Shown here: in pieces, positions 51,775 to 62,098 of the stretch
Layout of the letters: each line of letters begins with the position of its first letter
How positions within the stretch are numbered: position 1 is the stretch's first letter
Origin: JANXQZ01 sp038225555
GTDB lineage: Bacteria > Acidobacteriota > Terriglobia > Bryobacterales > Bryobacteraceae
Direction: 5' to 3'
Length of the DNA stretch: 64,000 nucleotides
NCBI GenBank assembly: GCA_038225555.1
Contig: JBBRRB010000006.1
Coordinates: 158,015 to 222,014 of the forward strand
Program-made: the position numbers and the translations under genes
Notes under the pieces: model-generated
The model's database searches: none
What the model was told of the DNA's origin: nothing
Seen by the model: only the letters and a program-made list of their open reading frames with translations

Positions 51775-53211
51775 CTATTGGCCTTGAGCCAGCGAGTAGC
51801 CGGGCTTGCCGTCGAACTGGCGAAGGTACTCGGTTTTGCAAATGTCCAAGCCGAGGTCCACGATTCGTCGTTGCAGGTCGAGAACTTTCTTGGGAGTCGC
51901 GTCCGAGCCAACGAAGCGGCAGCGGAAGCTATCGGTGCAGAACGTTTCCGGGAAGCCGTCGGGCCAGACTTTCTGGCCGCGGTTGGAGATCATTTGCAAG
52001 GCTAGACCATCGCCGTCTGCCTTGCGGACAGCGGCAGCCAAATCGTTCGGCATTCGGGAGCGCCATTCGACATAAACATCAATGCCGTCCAGCTTGGTTT
52101 CGGCATGCAGGAAAGTGGGAGCCTTAGCCTTCCCGGCTTTCTTAGCGGACGTGTAATCGACGGCTTTGAGTGTTTCCGGCTTTTGGCCCAGGCGTTTCAC
52201 GACCGCGCTCGCGAACTCCTTGGTGCCAACCTTTTCCTTGCTGACGCCTTCGGTGAAGATATCGTAGGTGTGCACCCCGTCTTCCAGCGTGCGCATCCAG
52301 GCGTTGTGAACCGACTCGGCAATATCGTTCTGGCCGATATGGATCAGCATGAGAACCGAGCCAAGCAGCAAACCGGAAGGATTCGCCAAATTCTGGCCAG
52401 CGCGCCGCGGGGCCGATCCGTGGATCGCCTCGAACATCGCGCAGTGCTCGCCGATGTTGGACGAGCCCGCCAAGCCCACGGACCCCGCGATCTGCGCCGC
52501 GACATCCGAAAGAATGTCGCCATACAGATTCGGCATCACGATCACATCGAACGCCTCGGGGGTATCGGCCATCTTGGCTGCGCCAATATCCACGATCCAG
52601 TGCTCATTCTCGATGCCGGGATACTCCTTGCTCACTTCATCGAAGACTTCGTGAAACAAGCCGTCCGTCATCTTCATGATGTTGTCCTTGGTGAAGCACG
52701 TAACCTTTTTGCGGTTGTGCTGCAAGGCGTACTCGAAGGCGTAACGGACGATCTTTTCAGAACCAGGGCGCGAGATGAGCTTGAGCGTCTCCATCACGTT
52801 CGGGCTGAGCCGGTACTCGATGCCGGCGTAGCAGTCCTCTTCGTTCTCCCGTACGATGACGAGATCCATCTTGTGATGCTTGGTGCGAACGAAAGGGTGG
52901 TATGAGACGCAAGGGCGCACGTTGGCATAGAGGCCAAGAGTCTTGCGCGTGGTGACGTTTAAGCTTTTAAAGCCGCCGCCCTGAGGTGTAGTGATGGGCG
53001 CCTTCAGGAATACTTTGGTTCGACGGAGCGACTCCCAGGAACTCGGATCGATCCCGGCGCTATTGCCGCGCAGGTATACTTTTTCGCCGATTTCAATGTG
53101 CTCGATATCGAGCCGCGCTCCGGCCTCTTTGAGGATGTGGAGCGTAGCGGCCATGATCTCAGGGCCAATGCCGTCGCCATTGGCGACCGTGATGGGAATA
53201 AGGTTGGACAT
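51775..53211 (-). CDS. icd: Isocitrate dehydrogenase, Thermus-type with C-terminal extension
   Basis: 478 aa. The core is the isocitrate/isopropylmalate dehydrogenase fold (ITVANGDGIGPEIMAATLHI, TTRKTLGLYANVRPCVSYHP, MDLVIVRENEEDCYAGIEYR, FDVIVMPNLYGDILSDVAAQ, FEAIHGSAPRRAGQNLANPS). About 130 extra C-terminal residues (from AKAPTFLHAETKLDGIDVYV) match the additional domain of Thermus-type IDH rather than the 416-aa E. coli enzyme. Probably NADP-dependent; cofactor preference is not proven by eye. Purine genes purE and purK follow without a gap. Confidence 0.92.
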   Translation of the reverse strand: MSNLIPITVANGDGIGPEIMAATLHILKEAGARLDIEHIEIGEKVYLRGNSAGIDPSSWESLRRTKVFLKAPITTPQGGGFKSLNVTTRKTLGLYANVRPCVSYHPFVRTKHHKMDLVIVRENEEDCYAGIEYRLSPNVMETLKLISRPGSEKIVRYAFEYALQHNRKKVTCFTKDNIMKMTDGLFHEVFDEVSKEYPGIENEHWIVDIGAAKMADTPEAFDVIVMPNLYGDILSDVAAQIAGSVGLAGSSNIGEHCAMFEAIHGSAPRRAGQNLANPSGLLLGSVLMLIHIGQNDIAESVHNAWMRTLEDGVHTYDIFTEGVSKEKVGTKEFASAVVKRLGQKPETLKAVDYTSAKKAGKAKAPTFLHAETKLDGIDVYVEWRSRMPNDLAAAVRKADGDGLALQMISNRGQKVWPDGFPETFCTDSFRCRFVGSDATPKKVLDLQRRIVDLGLDICKTEYLRQFDGKPGYSLAQGQ

Positions 53212-53247
53212 AGACGAATGAATCAGTTGCGCGGGGCGGTCAATCTT

Positions 53248-53377
53248 TGTGGGGCAGCCAATCCTGGCTGCAGCCGCCTTTTAGGCGGCTTCCCCTGGCC
53301 GAGGGAGCCAGCTGCACGAATCGAAACCCTTCATAGCCGGCTGAAAGCCGGCTGCAGGCACGATTGCCTGCCCCACA
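53248..53377. repeat. REPIN-like inverted repeat element
   Basis: Two 29-bp arms, 53248-53276 and 53349-53377, are reverse complements of each other with about three mismatches; each begins TGTGGGGCAG at the outer end and reaches CTGCAGCCG inward. Inside are the hairpin GCCGCC-TTTTA-GGCGGC and AGCCGGCT-GAA-AGCCGGCT. The element sits in the gap between convergent-free minus genes rho and icd. It is organised like two REP sequences facing each other and could also act as a terminator or mRNA stabiliser. Confidence 0.7.
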
Positions 53378-53442
53378 TGGCAAGCCGCAATCCGGAGCAT
53401 CGTAGCGCCCAGGTTTCACTTGTTCAGATAGCCTCATAAACA

Positions 53443-55038
<1,596 letters not shown>

Positions 55039-55532
55039 TGGCTCTGCAGCGCTTTCATGCCGTGGTGTCTTTCCTTCTGAGTTTTCAGCTTGTCCATCTT
55101 CGTAGCGACGATCGTAAATCGCCGGTCATGGAACTCCAGCCAATCCCTGAGTTCCAAATCCTTATCCATCCAGCCCCGGCGTGAATCCAGGATCAGGAAG
55201 CACATGTCCAAGGTCTTCCGCTCCACCAGATAGCTTTCCACCAGTCCCTTCCACTCCGCCTTGATCGGCTTGGGCACCTTGGCATAGCCATACCCGGGCA
55301 GATCTACAAAAAGCACCCGACCGTCTATTCGGTAGAAGTTGATCGTTTGCGTCCGGCCCGGCGTAGCGCTTGTGAACGCCAATCCATCCTGTCCAGCCAA
55401 ACAATTCAACAGACTCGATTTGCCCACATTGCTGCGGCCGAGAAACGCAACCTCGGGCAGCGACTCCGCCGGAAACTGGTCCGGGCGCACAGCGCTGATG
55501 ATCAGTTCCGCAACCACAGCTGCTTCCTGGCC

Positions 55533-57965
55533 CTAATGCGAGACTCGCTCTTCGGCAGGCCGGGCGATTTCAACCGGCGACGAGGTTGCCGCCAGCGGCA
55601 GGGCGATAATCTCGCGCTCAAGCGCGATCTTCAAGACTTCATCCATCGAACGGACCAGATGAAACTTCATTTGCTTGCGTATGTTCTCGGGAATGTCCAC
55701 GAGATCCTTCTCATTATCGTTCGGCAGAATGATTTCAAAGATGCCCTGCCGATGGGCCGCGAGCAGTTTTTCTTTGAGGCCGCCGATGGGGAGAACGCGA
55801 CCCCGAACGGTAATTTCCCCGGTCATCGCAAGATTGCATCTTACGGGGATGTTGGTCAAAGCGCTGCAAATGCTGGTGGCCAGCGTAATGCCGGCGGACG
55901 GGCCATCCTTTGGAATGGCACCCTCGGGCACGTGGACGTGAATGTCCAGATTGCGATAGAAATCCCGAGGCAGTCCTAGAAGCTGCGCGCGCGATCGCAC
56001 GTAGCTCATGGCCGCGTGCGCGGACTCCTGCATCACGTCGCCCAGTTTGCCGGTGATCTGCAGCTTGCCGCGGCCCTCCATGACAGTGGCTTCGGTGGTG
56101 AGAATCGATCCGCCCACCTCGGTCCAGGCCAGCCCGGTGGTGGCGCCGACTTCGTTCTGCTTATCGGTTTCCAGGTCGCGGAATTTCTGCGAGCCCAAAT
56201 AGGCGTTCAAGTTATCGGGCTTAATTACCACTTTGGCAGGGACTTCGGATTTTAGGTTCGTCCCCCGATTGCCCTGCGCATTCACCACGGAGCGGGTGAT
56301 CTTGCGGCATACGTTGCCCACTTCGCGCTCCAGGTTGCGCACGCCCGCCTCGCGCGTGTAACCCTGAACTAGGGCTTGCAGGCCCCCATCCTGGAATTCG
56401 ACGTTCTTGCCGGTCAGCCCGGTGCCTTTCAATTGTTTGGGCACCAGGAAGCGCTTGGCGATCTCCAGTTTCTCAATCTCGGTGTAGCCGGAGAGGCGGA
56501 TCACTTCCATGCGATCCTGCAGCGCAGGCGGAATCGTGTGCAGCACGTTCGCGGTCGCGATGAAGAATACCTGGCTCAAATCGTATTCGACATCCAGGTA
56601 ATGATCCATGAACATGTAGTTCTGTTCCGGATCCAGCACTTCCAGCAGGGCAGCCGACGGGTCCCCGCGGAAATCAGTGGACATTTTATCCACTTCGTCC
56701 AACATGAACACCGGGTTCTTGGTGCCCGCCTTCTTCATCATTTGAAGAACCTGGCCGGGCAGCGCTCCGATATAAGTGCGGCGATGACCCCGAATTTCAG
56801 CCTCGTCCCGCACGCCTCCAAGCGACAGGCGGACGAACTTTCGTCCCGTGGCCTTGGCGACCGACATTCCAAGCGAAGTCTTGCCGACGCCGGGAGGTCC
56901 CACGAAGCACAAGATCGACCCCTTGGGATTCTGGACCAGTCTGCGCACTGCCAGAAACTCGAGGATTCGCTCCTTGATCTTTTCCAGGCCGTAGTGGTCG
57001 GACTCGAGCACTTCCTGAGCGAAGTTGAGATCGCGAATTTCCTTGGACTTCTTCTTCCATGGCACTGCCAGCATCCAATCGAGGTAGTTGCGCGAAACGG
57101 TGGATTCGGCGGACATGGGCGGCATATTCTCAAGCCGCTTCAACTCCGCCATAGCCTTCTCATGAGCGTCTTTGCTCATGCCCGCCGCGTCGATTTTCTT
57201 CTTCAGCTCGTCGAATTCGCTCTTCTCGCCACGGCCGAGTTCCTTCTGAATGGCCTTGATCTTTTCGTTGAGGTAGTACTCTTTCTGCGCCTTTTCCATC
57301 TGCCGCTTGACGCGGCCTTGGATGGTTCGGTCCACGTTCAGCTTCTCGATTTCGATATCCAGCATCTCAGTGACTCTCGTGAGACGGTCGATAGGATCGA
57401 AGATTTCCAGCAGCTCCTGCTTCTCTTCAATGGTGAGTTGCAGGTTGGCGCCAACGGTGTCGGCCAGCTTGCTCGGGTCGTCCACCCGAATGGCTGCGAT
57501 CATCGTCTCATAGTTGAGGTTCTGGCTGAGCTTGACGTACTGCTCGAACAAGGTTGTGCAGCGGCCAACGAGCGCTTCGAGCTGGGGTCCGCCTTCCACC
57601 TTAAAGTGAAAGGTTTTGATCATCGCGCGGAAGTAGCCGTCATCTTCGCTGACCGAAACGATCTTGCCTCGCTCGACGCCTTCGACCAACACTTTAATAT
57701 TGCCGTCGGATTGCTTCAGGCTCTGTACGATGTTGGCGACCGTGCCCACCGAGAAAATCTCATCCGGACGGGGCTCGTCCACGGACGGGTCGTGCTGCGT
57801 GGCGAGAAAAATCTTTTTGTCGCCAGCGAGTGCCTCTTCCAGCGCCCGAACACTGGATTCTCTTCCTACCACAAAGGGAGTCATCATGTACGGGAATATG
57901 ACGACGTCCCGAATGGGCATCATCGGAAGCCGTCGTGTGTCGGATTTGTCTTTTGCAGTTAGCAT
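55533..57965 (-). CDS. lon: ATP-dependent protease Lon
   Basis: 810 aa from ATG at 57965 (MLTAKDKSDTRRLPMMPIRD); an upstream TTG would add 19 unconserved residues and neither start has a clear ribosome binding site. N-terminal substrate domain (PMMPIRDVVIFPYMMTPFVV), long coiled coil (QMEKAQKEYYLNEKIKAIQK), P-loop GPPGVGKTSLG (about 355), Walker B region PVFMLDEVDKM, and C-terminal protease with catalytic Ser690 (PKDGPSAGI) and Lys733 (GGLKEKL). It degrades misfolded and regulatory proteins in the cytoplasm. Confidence 0.97.
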   Translation of the reverse strand: MLTAKDKSDTRRLPMMPIRDVVIFPYMMTPFVVGRESSVRALEEALAGDKKIFLATQHDPSVDEPRPDEIFSVGTVANIVQSLKQSDGNIKVLVEGVERGKIVSVSEDDGYFRAMIKTFHFKVEGGPQLEALVGRCTTLFEQYVKLSQNLNYETMIAAIRVDDPSKLADTVGANLQLTIEEKQELLEIFDPIDRLTRVTEMLDIEIEKLNVDRTIQGRVKRQMEKAQKEYYLNEKIKAIQKELGRGEKSEFDELKKKIDAAGMSKDAHEKAMAELKRLENMPPMSAESTVSRNYLDWMLAVPWKKKSKEIRDLNFAQEVLESDHYGLEKIKERILEFLAVRRLVQNPKGSILCFVGPPGVGKTSLGMSVAKATGRKFVRLSLGGVRDEAEIRGHRRTYIGALPGQVLQMMKKAGTKNPVFMLDEVDKMSTDFRGDPSAALLEVLDPEQNYMFMDHYLDVEYDLSQVFFIATANVLHTIPPALQDRMEVIRLSGYTEIEKLEIAKRFLVPKQLKGTGLTGKNVEFQDGGLQALVQGYTREAGVRNLEREVGNVCRKITRSVVNAQGNRGTNLKSEVPAKVVIKPDNLNAYLGSQKFRDLETDKQNEVGATTGLAWTEVGGSILTTEATVMEGRGKLQITGKLGDVMQESAHAAMSYVRSRAQLLGLPRDFYRNLDIHVHVPEGAIPKDGPSAGITLATSICSALTNIPVRCNLAMTGEITVRGRVLPIGGLKEKLLAAHRQGIFEIILPNDNEKDLVDIPENIRKQMKFHLVRSMDEVLKIALEREIIALPLAATSSPVEIARPAEERVSH

Positions 57966-58104
57966 CTTTGGGAAGTTGGCATTTTTGAAATCTGCACTTT
58001 TAGGAAAGAAAGATCTAGACAACAGGAGTGCGGAAAATCCGGCAGGGGGATCCTAGAGCCCCGCACTCGGAGCGATCATCGCGCGCTATACGTCCTTGAA
58101 AAAT

Positions 58105-59373
58105 CTAGCCGGCCTTCTCAAGGAGGGCCATGTTGATCTTTTGCGTCATTACCATCTCTTTGGTAACCAAAAACTCGCGGACCTTCTTGTATGAGGGGAG
58201 GTAGTACATCAGGTCCAGCATGAGATCCTCAAGGATCATCCGCAGCCCCCGCGCCCCGACTTTGCGGTCCATCGCCAGGGTGGCAATGGCCTCTAGCGCA
58301 TCGTCGCTAAACTTCAGTCTAACATTTTCGAACTCGAATAGTTTCTGATACTGCCGGATGATGGCGTTCTTGGGTTTGGTCAGGATTTGGACCAGCGCGT
58401 CCCTTTCCAAATCTTCCAGAACGGCGACCACGGGCATGCGGCCGATGAACTCGGGAATAAACCCGAACCGAATCAGGTCCACCGGTTGCACCTGCCCGAG
58501 CATATTCGCGTCTCGGCGCGTGGCTGCGGCCCGGCGGGTTTCGGCTCCCTCGTCGGGACCGACGAAGCCCATCGACTTAGTGCCAACCCGCTTGCCGATC
58601 ACTTTCTCCAAGCCGACGAACGCTCCTCCGCAAATGAAGAGAATATTCGTCGTATCCACGGGAGTAAATTCCTGGTGCGGATGCTTGCGACCGCCTTGCG
58701 GCGGGACGTTGGCAATGGTGCCTTCGAGGATCTTGAGCAACGCTTGCTGCACGCCCTCTCCCGACACGTCGCGCGTGATGGAAGGGTTCTCGTCCTTGCG
58801 CCCGATTTTGTCGATCTCGTCTACGTAAATGATGCCTGTCTGGCATTTCTGAACGTCCCAGTCGGCGTTCTGAAGCAGACGGAGGATAATGTTCTCGACG
58901 TCTTCGCCGACATAGCCCGCTTCGGTAAGCGTGGTTGCGTCCACGATCGCAAAGGGAACATCCAGAATTCGCGCCAGCGTCTGCGCGAGCAAGGTTTTGC
59001 CGGTGCCAGTGGGCCCGATCAGCAGAATGTTCGATTTCGACAGCTCCACTTCGCTGCCGCGCTGCTTATTCATCTGGATGCGCTTATAGTGGTTGTAAAC
59101 CGCTACGGCAAGCTTCTTCTTCGTGCCGTCCTGGCCAATCACATACTGATCGAGATACTCCTTCAACTCCAGGGGCTTCGGAAGCTTGTGAGGCGTTCCA
59201 TAAGGCTGGTCATGCCGGTCGTCTTCAAGGATCGAGTTGCAAACGGCAATGCACTCGTCGCAGATGTAAGCTCTAGGGTAATCGCTAGGGGAGGATATTA
59301 GCTTACCAACAACATCCTGACTTTTATGGCAGAATGAACAACGAAGGGAATCGTCGGTACCAGCTCGCTTCAC
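58105..59373 (-). CDS. clpX: ATP-dependent Clp protease ATP-binding subunit ClpX
   Basis: A 422-aa AAA+ unfoldase. The start codon is GTG, preceded by GGAGA. The N-terminal zinc-binding domain has CSFC and CDECIAVC (adaptor and substrate docking). Walker A is GPTGTGKTLLA, Walker B IIYVDEIDKIGRK, the pore loop region includes YVGEDVE, the ClpP-binding IGF-type loop is near GFVGPDE, and sensor 2 is GARGLR. tig lies 121 bp upstream, but clpP, usually between tig and clpX, is absent. Confidence 0.97.
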   Translation of the reverse strand: MKRAGTDDSLRCSFCHKSQDVVGKLISSPSDYPRAYICDECIAVCNSILEDDRHDQPYGTPHKLPKPLELKEYLDQYVIGQDGTKKKLAVAVYNHYKRIQMNKQRGSEVELSKSNILLIGPTGTGKTLLAQTLARILDVPFAIVDATTLTEAGYVGEDVENIILRLLQNADWDVQKCQTGIIYVDEIDKIGRKDENPSITRDVSGEGVQQALLKILEGTIANVPPQGGRKHPHQEFTPVDTTNILFICGGAFVGLEKVIGKRVGTKSMGFVGPDEGAETRRAAATRRDANMLGQVQPVDLIRFGFIPEFIGRMPVVAVLEDLERDALVQILTKPKNAIIRQYQKLFEFENVRLKFSDDALEAIATLAMDRKVGARGLRMILEDLMLDLMYYLPSYKKVREFLVTKEMVMTQKINMALLEKAG

Positions 59374-59494
59374 ACGGTGTCTCCACGGCTACAAGATCTA
59401 CTCTTCATTCCCGGGGCTGAGAGCCTAATATTTATTTCCAGTATACCAGCTAACCGCAACTTCGATTACAAAAAAATCACTTAGGACCAAGGCG

Positions 59495-60757
59495 TCAGGC
59501 TTCTTTGCGGGCATGTTCGAACAAAAAGGCCATGGTCTTATTGGTCCGGATCTGGTGGGCGATGCGGTTGAGCGCACCGGATTTCTCAAGCTTCTTGCGC
59601 ATGGCGGCCACCGGTTCGCGCTCCTGACGGGCGATCCGCTGCACTTCGCGATCCACTTCGTCGTTTGCGGCGTGTATGGATTCGGCATCGGCCACTTTAT
59701 CGAGCAGCAAGGTCGCCCGGACTCCCTGAATCGCTTTCGGACGAAGCTGACTCGAAAAGGTCTGCCACTCGGGCGTCTCTTTTAGCTTGCGAATGTCGAG
59801 CGGCTGGCCCGTAGCCTGCCGAATTTGGGATTCCGCTTCTGCCTCGATCTGCCGCTCGATGAAAGCATCCGGAACGGGAAAGTCGTGACCCTCCACCAAG
59901 CGTTCGACCAGCTCGTCCTTGGCTTTTTGCTGCGCCGCGAATTCCTTCTCGCGAAAAATCGCCTGGCGGGCCGTTTCCCGCACCTGGTCCAAGGTTTGAA
60001 AATCCCCTAGATCCTTGGCGAACTCGTCATTGAGGTCCGGCAGCTCCTTGGCCCTCAGCATCTTCAACCGCAAGCGGAATCGAACCGTCTTCCCAGCCAA
60101 GCCGCCTTCGGCGTAGTCTGCCGAATAGTGAATGTCGAACTCCTTTTCTTCCTCGGGGGTCATGCCTCGCAAGGCCTCGCTGAACTCAGGAAGCTTGTTG
60201 GGATCGCCGATCAGGATCACCATATCTTGCTGATGAATCGGCTCGTCCACGCCCGACACGCTGTCGAGGGTGACGGCCGCATAATCCCCGTTGACAGCGG
60301 GCCTCGGATCTATGTTGACGTACTGCGCCTTTTGCTCGCGCAGATCTTCCAGCCGCTTGGCGATCTCTTCGTCAGTGACTTCCGGCTCATGATAGTGGGC
60401 AGGAAGGCCCCGATAGTCCTTCAACTCTATGACCGGGGCGACTTCGAACTCGGCTTTAAAGCGCATCGGTTCGCCAGCTTCGAAGTGTACTTCCTTCACG
60501 TTCGGCGTGCTAACGATCTTGAGCTCTTCCTCTTCGATCCTTTTTTGAAAATGCCTGGGGATCAGATTTTCAATTACGTCCTGCCGGACTTGGCTGGCGA
60601 ATCGCGTGCGAATAATCCCGACCGGGGTCTTGCCCGGCCTAAAACCGGGCAGACGAACCTTCTTTTGCAACTCGCCAACTACGCGCTCCGTTTCCCGAGT
60701 GATATCGTCATCCGGTACGGTAATCTCTAACTCGTGCTTGCAGCCTTCAATCAGCAT
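59495..60757 (-). CDS. tig: Trigger factor
   Basis: A 420-aa ribosome-associated chaperone. The N-terminal ribosome-binding domain carries the signature VRLPGFRPGKTPVGIIRTRF. The FKBP-like domain (AVNGDYAAVTLDSVSGVDEP to about 245) is divergent in its active site. The long C-terminal helical arms follow (EFAAQQKAKDELVERLVEGH, AFIERQIEAEAESQIRQATG). It lies 20 bp after metK and before clpX. Confidence 0.95.
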   Translation of the reverse strand: MLIEGCKHELEITVPDDDITRETERVVGELQKKVRLPGFRPGKTPVGIIRTRFASQVRQDVIENLIPRHFQKRIEEEELKIVSTPNVKEVHFEAGEPMRFKAEFEVAPVIELKDYRGLPAHYHEPEVTDEEIAKRLEDLREQKAQYVNIDPRPAVNGDYAAVTLDSVSGVDEPIHQQDMVILIGDPNKLPEFSEALRGMTPEEEKEFDIHYSADYAEGGLAGKTVRFRLRLKMLRAKELPDLNDEFAKDLGDFQTLDQVRETARQAIFREKEFAAQQKAKDELVERLVEGHDFPVPDAFIERQIEAEAESQIRQATGQPLDIRKLKETPEWQTFSSQLRPKAIQGVRATLLLDKVADAESIHAANDEVDREVQRIARQEREPVAAMRKKLEKSGALNRIAHQIRTNKTMAFLFEHARKEA

Positions 60758-60777
60758 CTGAGATCGGAAACCGGCGC

Positions 60778-61944
60778 CTAGTACGCGGCCGTGGCCAGCT
60801 TGGCGCCGTGCTTGAGAATCTCCGCCTTATCGGTGGCTTCCCATGAGAATGTGTCCTCGGTCCGCCCGAAGTGTCCAAACGCGGCCGTCTTGCGGTAGAT
60901 CGGGCGCCGCAGCTTCAAGTGTTCGATCATACCCTTGGGCGTGAGCGAGAAGTTCTCACGGATCAATTCCACCAGGCGCTGATCCTCGACTATGCCGGTG
61001 CCAAACGAGTTCACCATCACCGAGACCGGCTCGGCGACGCCGATCGCGTAAGCCAGTTGGACTTCAACGCGAGTGGCCAATCCGGATGCAACCAGATTCT
61101 TCGCAACGTAGCGGGCCATGTAGCAGGCGGAGCGGTCGACCTTCGTCGGATCCTTGCCCGAGAAAGCTCCGCCGCCGTGCCGACCCATTCCGCCGTACGT
61201 GTCGACGATGATTTTGCGTCCCGTCAGGCCGGTGTCGCCGTGAGGACCGCCGATCACGAAACGTCCCGTGGGATTGATGTGATACTTGGTGCCTGAATCG
61301 ACCATGTTCGACGGCACCACCGGATCAATCACGTGCTTTTTCACCTGCTCGCGCAGCTCTTCGGTGGAAACGGAGTCGTGATGCTGAGTGGAAACCACGA
61401 CTGCATCCACGCGCTTGGGTTTGCCATCCACGTACTCGATGCTGACCTGACTCTTGCCGTCCGGGCGCAAGAAATCGAGACGGCCTGAGCGCCGGACTTC
61501 GCTCAACTGACGAACAAGTTTGTGCGCCAACATGATCGGAAGCGGCATCAGCTCGCTGGTTTCATCGCAGGCATAGCCGAACATGAGACCTTGATCCCCC
61601 GCCCCGCCGGTATCGACACCCATGGCGATGTCAGGAGATTGGCTTTGAATCGTATTGAGGATTCCGCAAGTCTTGGCGTCGAAGCCAAACGAGGCGTCGT
61701 TATAACCGATGTCGTCGATCACCTCGCGCGCCAGCCGGGGAACATCCACATAAGTGGTGGTGGTGATCTCGCCGGAGATGACGGCGATACCGGTAGTAAT
61801 CAAGACCTCGCAGGCAACGCGCCCAGTCGGGTCGTCTTTCAAGACAGCGTCGAGAACGGCGTCAGATATCTGATCCGCCATCTTGTCGGGGTGTCCTTCG
61901 GTCACCGATTCCGACGTAAAAATATGCCTCATGTGGCTAGACAA
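60778..61944 (-). CDS. metK: S-adenosylmethionine synthase
   Basis: Makes SAM from methionine and ATP, about 388 aa. Signatures: FTSESVTEGHPDKMADQISD, the P-loop-like GGAFSGKDPTKVDRSACYMA, MVNSFGTGIVEDQRLV and GHFGRTEDTFSWEATDKAE. The start is notable: the strong GGAGG site lies 7 nt before an in-frame TTG (61944) but 19 nt before the ATG (61932) where the family sequence begins, so TTG is the likelier initiator, adding SSH before MRHIF. No SAM riboswitch pattern was found upstream. Confidence 0.95.
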   Translation of the reverse strand: MSSHMRHIFTSESVTEGHPDKMADQISDAVLDAVLKDDPTGRVACEVLITTGIAVISGEITTTTYVDVPRLAREVIDDIGYNDASFGFDAKTCGILNTIQSQSPDIAMGVDTGGAGDQGLMFGYACDETSELMPLPIMLAHKLVRQLSEVRRSGRLDFLRPDGKSQVSIEYVDGKPKRVDAVVVSTQHHDSVSTEELREQVKKHVIDPVVPSNMVDSGTKYHINPTGRFVIGGPHGDTGLTGRKIIVDTYGGMGRHGGGAFSGKDPTKVDRSACYMARYVAKNLVASGLATRVEVQLAYAIGVAEPVSVMVNSFGTGIVEDQRLVELIRENFSLTPKGMIEHLKLRRPIYRKTAAFGHFGRTEDTFSWEATDKAEILKHGAKLATAAY

Positions 61945-62016
61945 AAAATGTCCTCCTGAAATGCTTGGCAATACCGCAGATTTATGGATTGGATCCAGAG
62001 CGGAACTAAACTCTTA

Positions 62017-62040
62017 TTGTAGCGCCTGTTGTAGCGCCTG
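62017..62040. repeat. Tandem 12-bp direct repeat in metK leader
   Basis: TTGTAGCGCCTG occurs twice with no spacer, in the 154-bp gap between the ankyrin gene and metK, roughly 75 bp before the metK start. It could be a pair of regulator half-sites on one face of the helix or a slippage product. Confidence 0.6.
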
Positions 62041-62098
62041 CGCAGAAACACGGTCAAATACAAGCTCCCAGTACTATCGGTGCCTCTTTGCGGGTACC

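Noticed and set aside
50612..51787. 391-codon plus-strand frame across purK and purE
   Set aside because: Antisense to two coupled, clearly conserved purine genes.
56376..57962. 528-codon plus-strand frame opposite lon
   Set aside because: Antisense shadow of a conserved protease gene, without ribosome binding site or motifs.
61945..62098. SAM riboswitch upstream of metK
   Set aside because: None of the conserved SAM-I or SAM-II core sequences were found; only a 12-bp tandem repeat is present.
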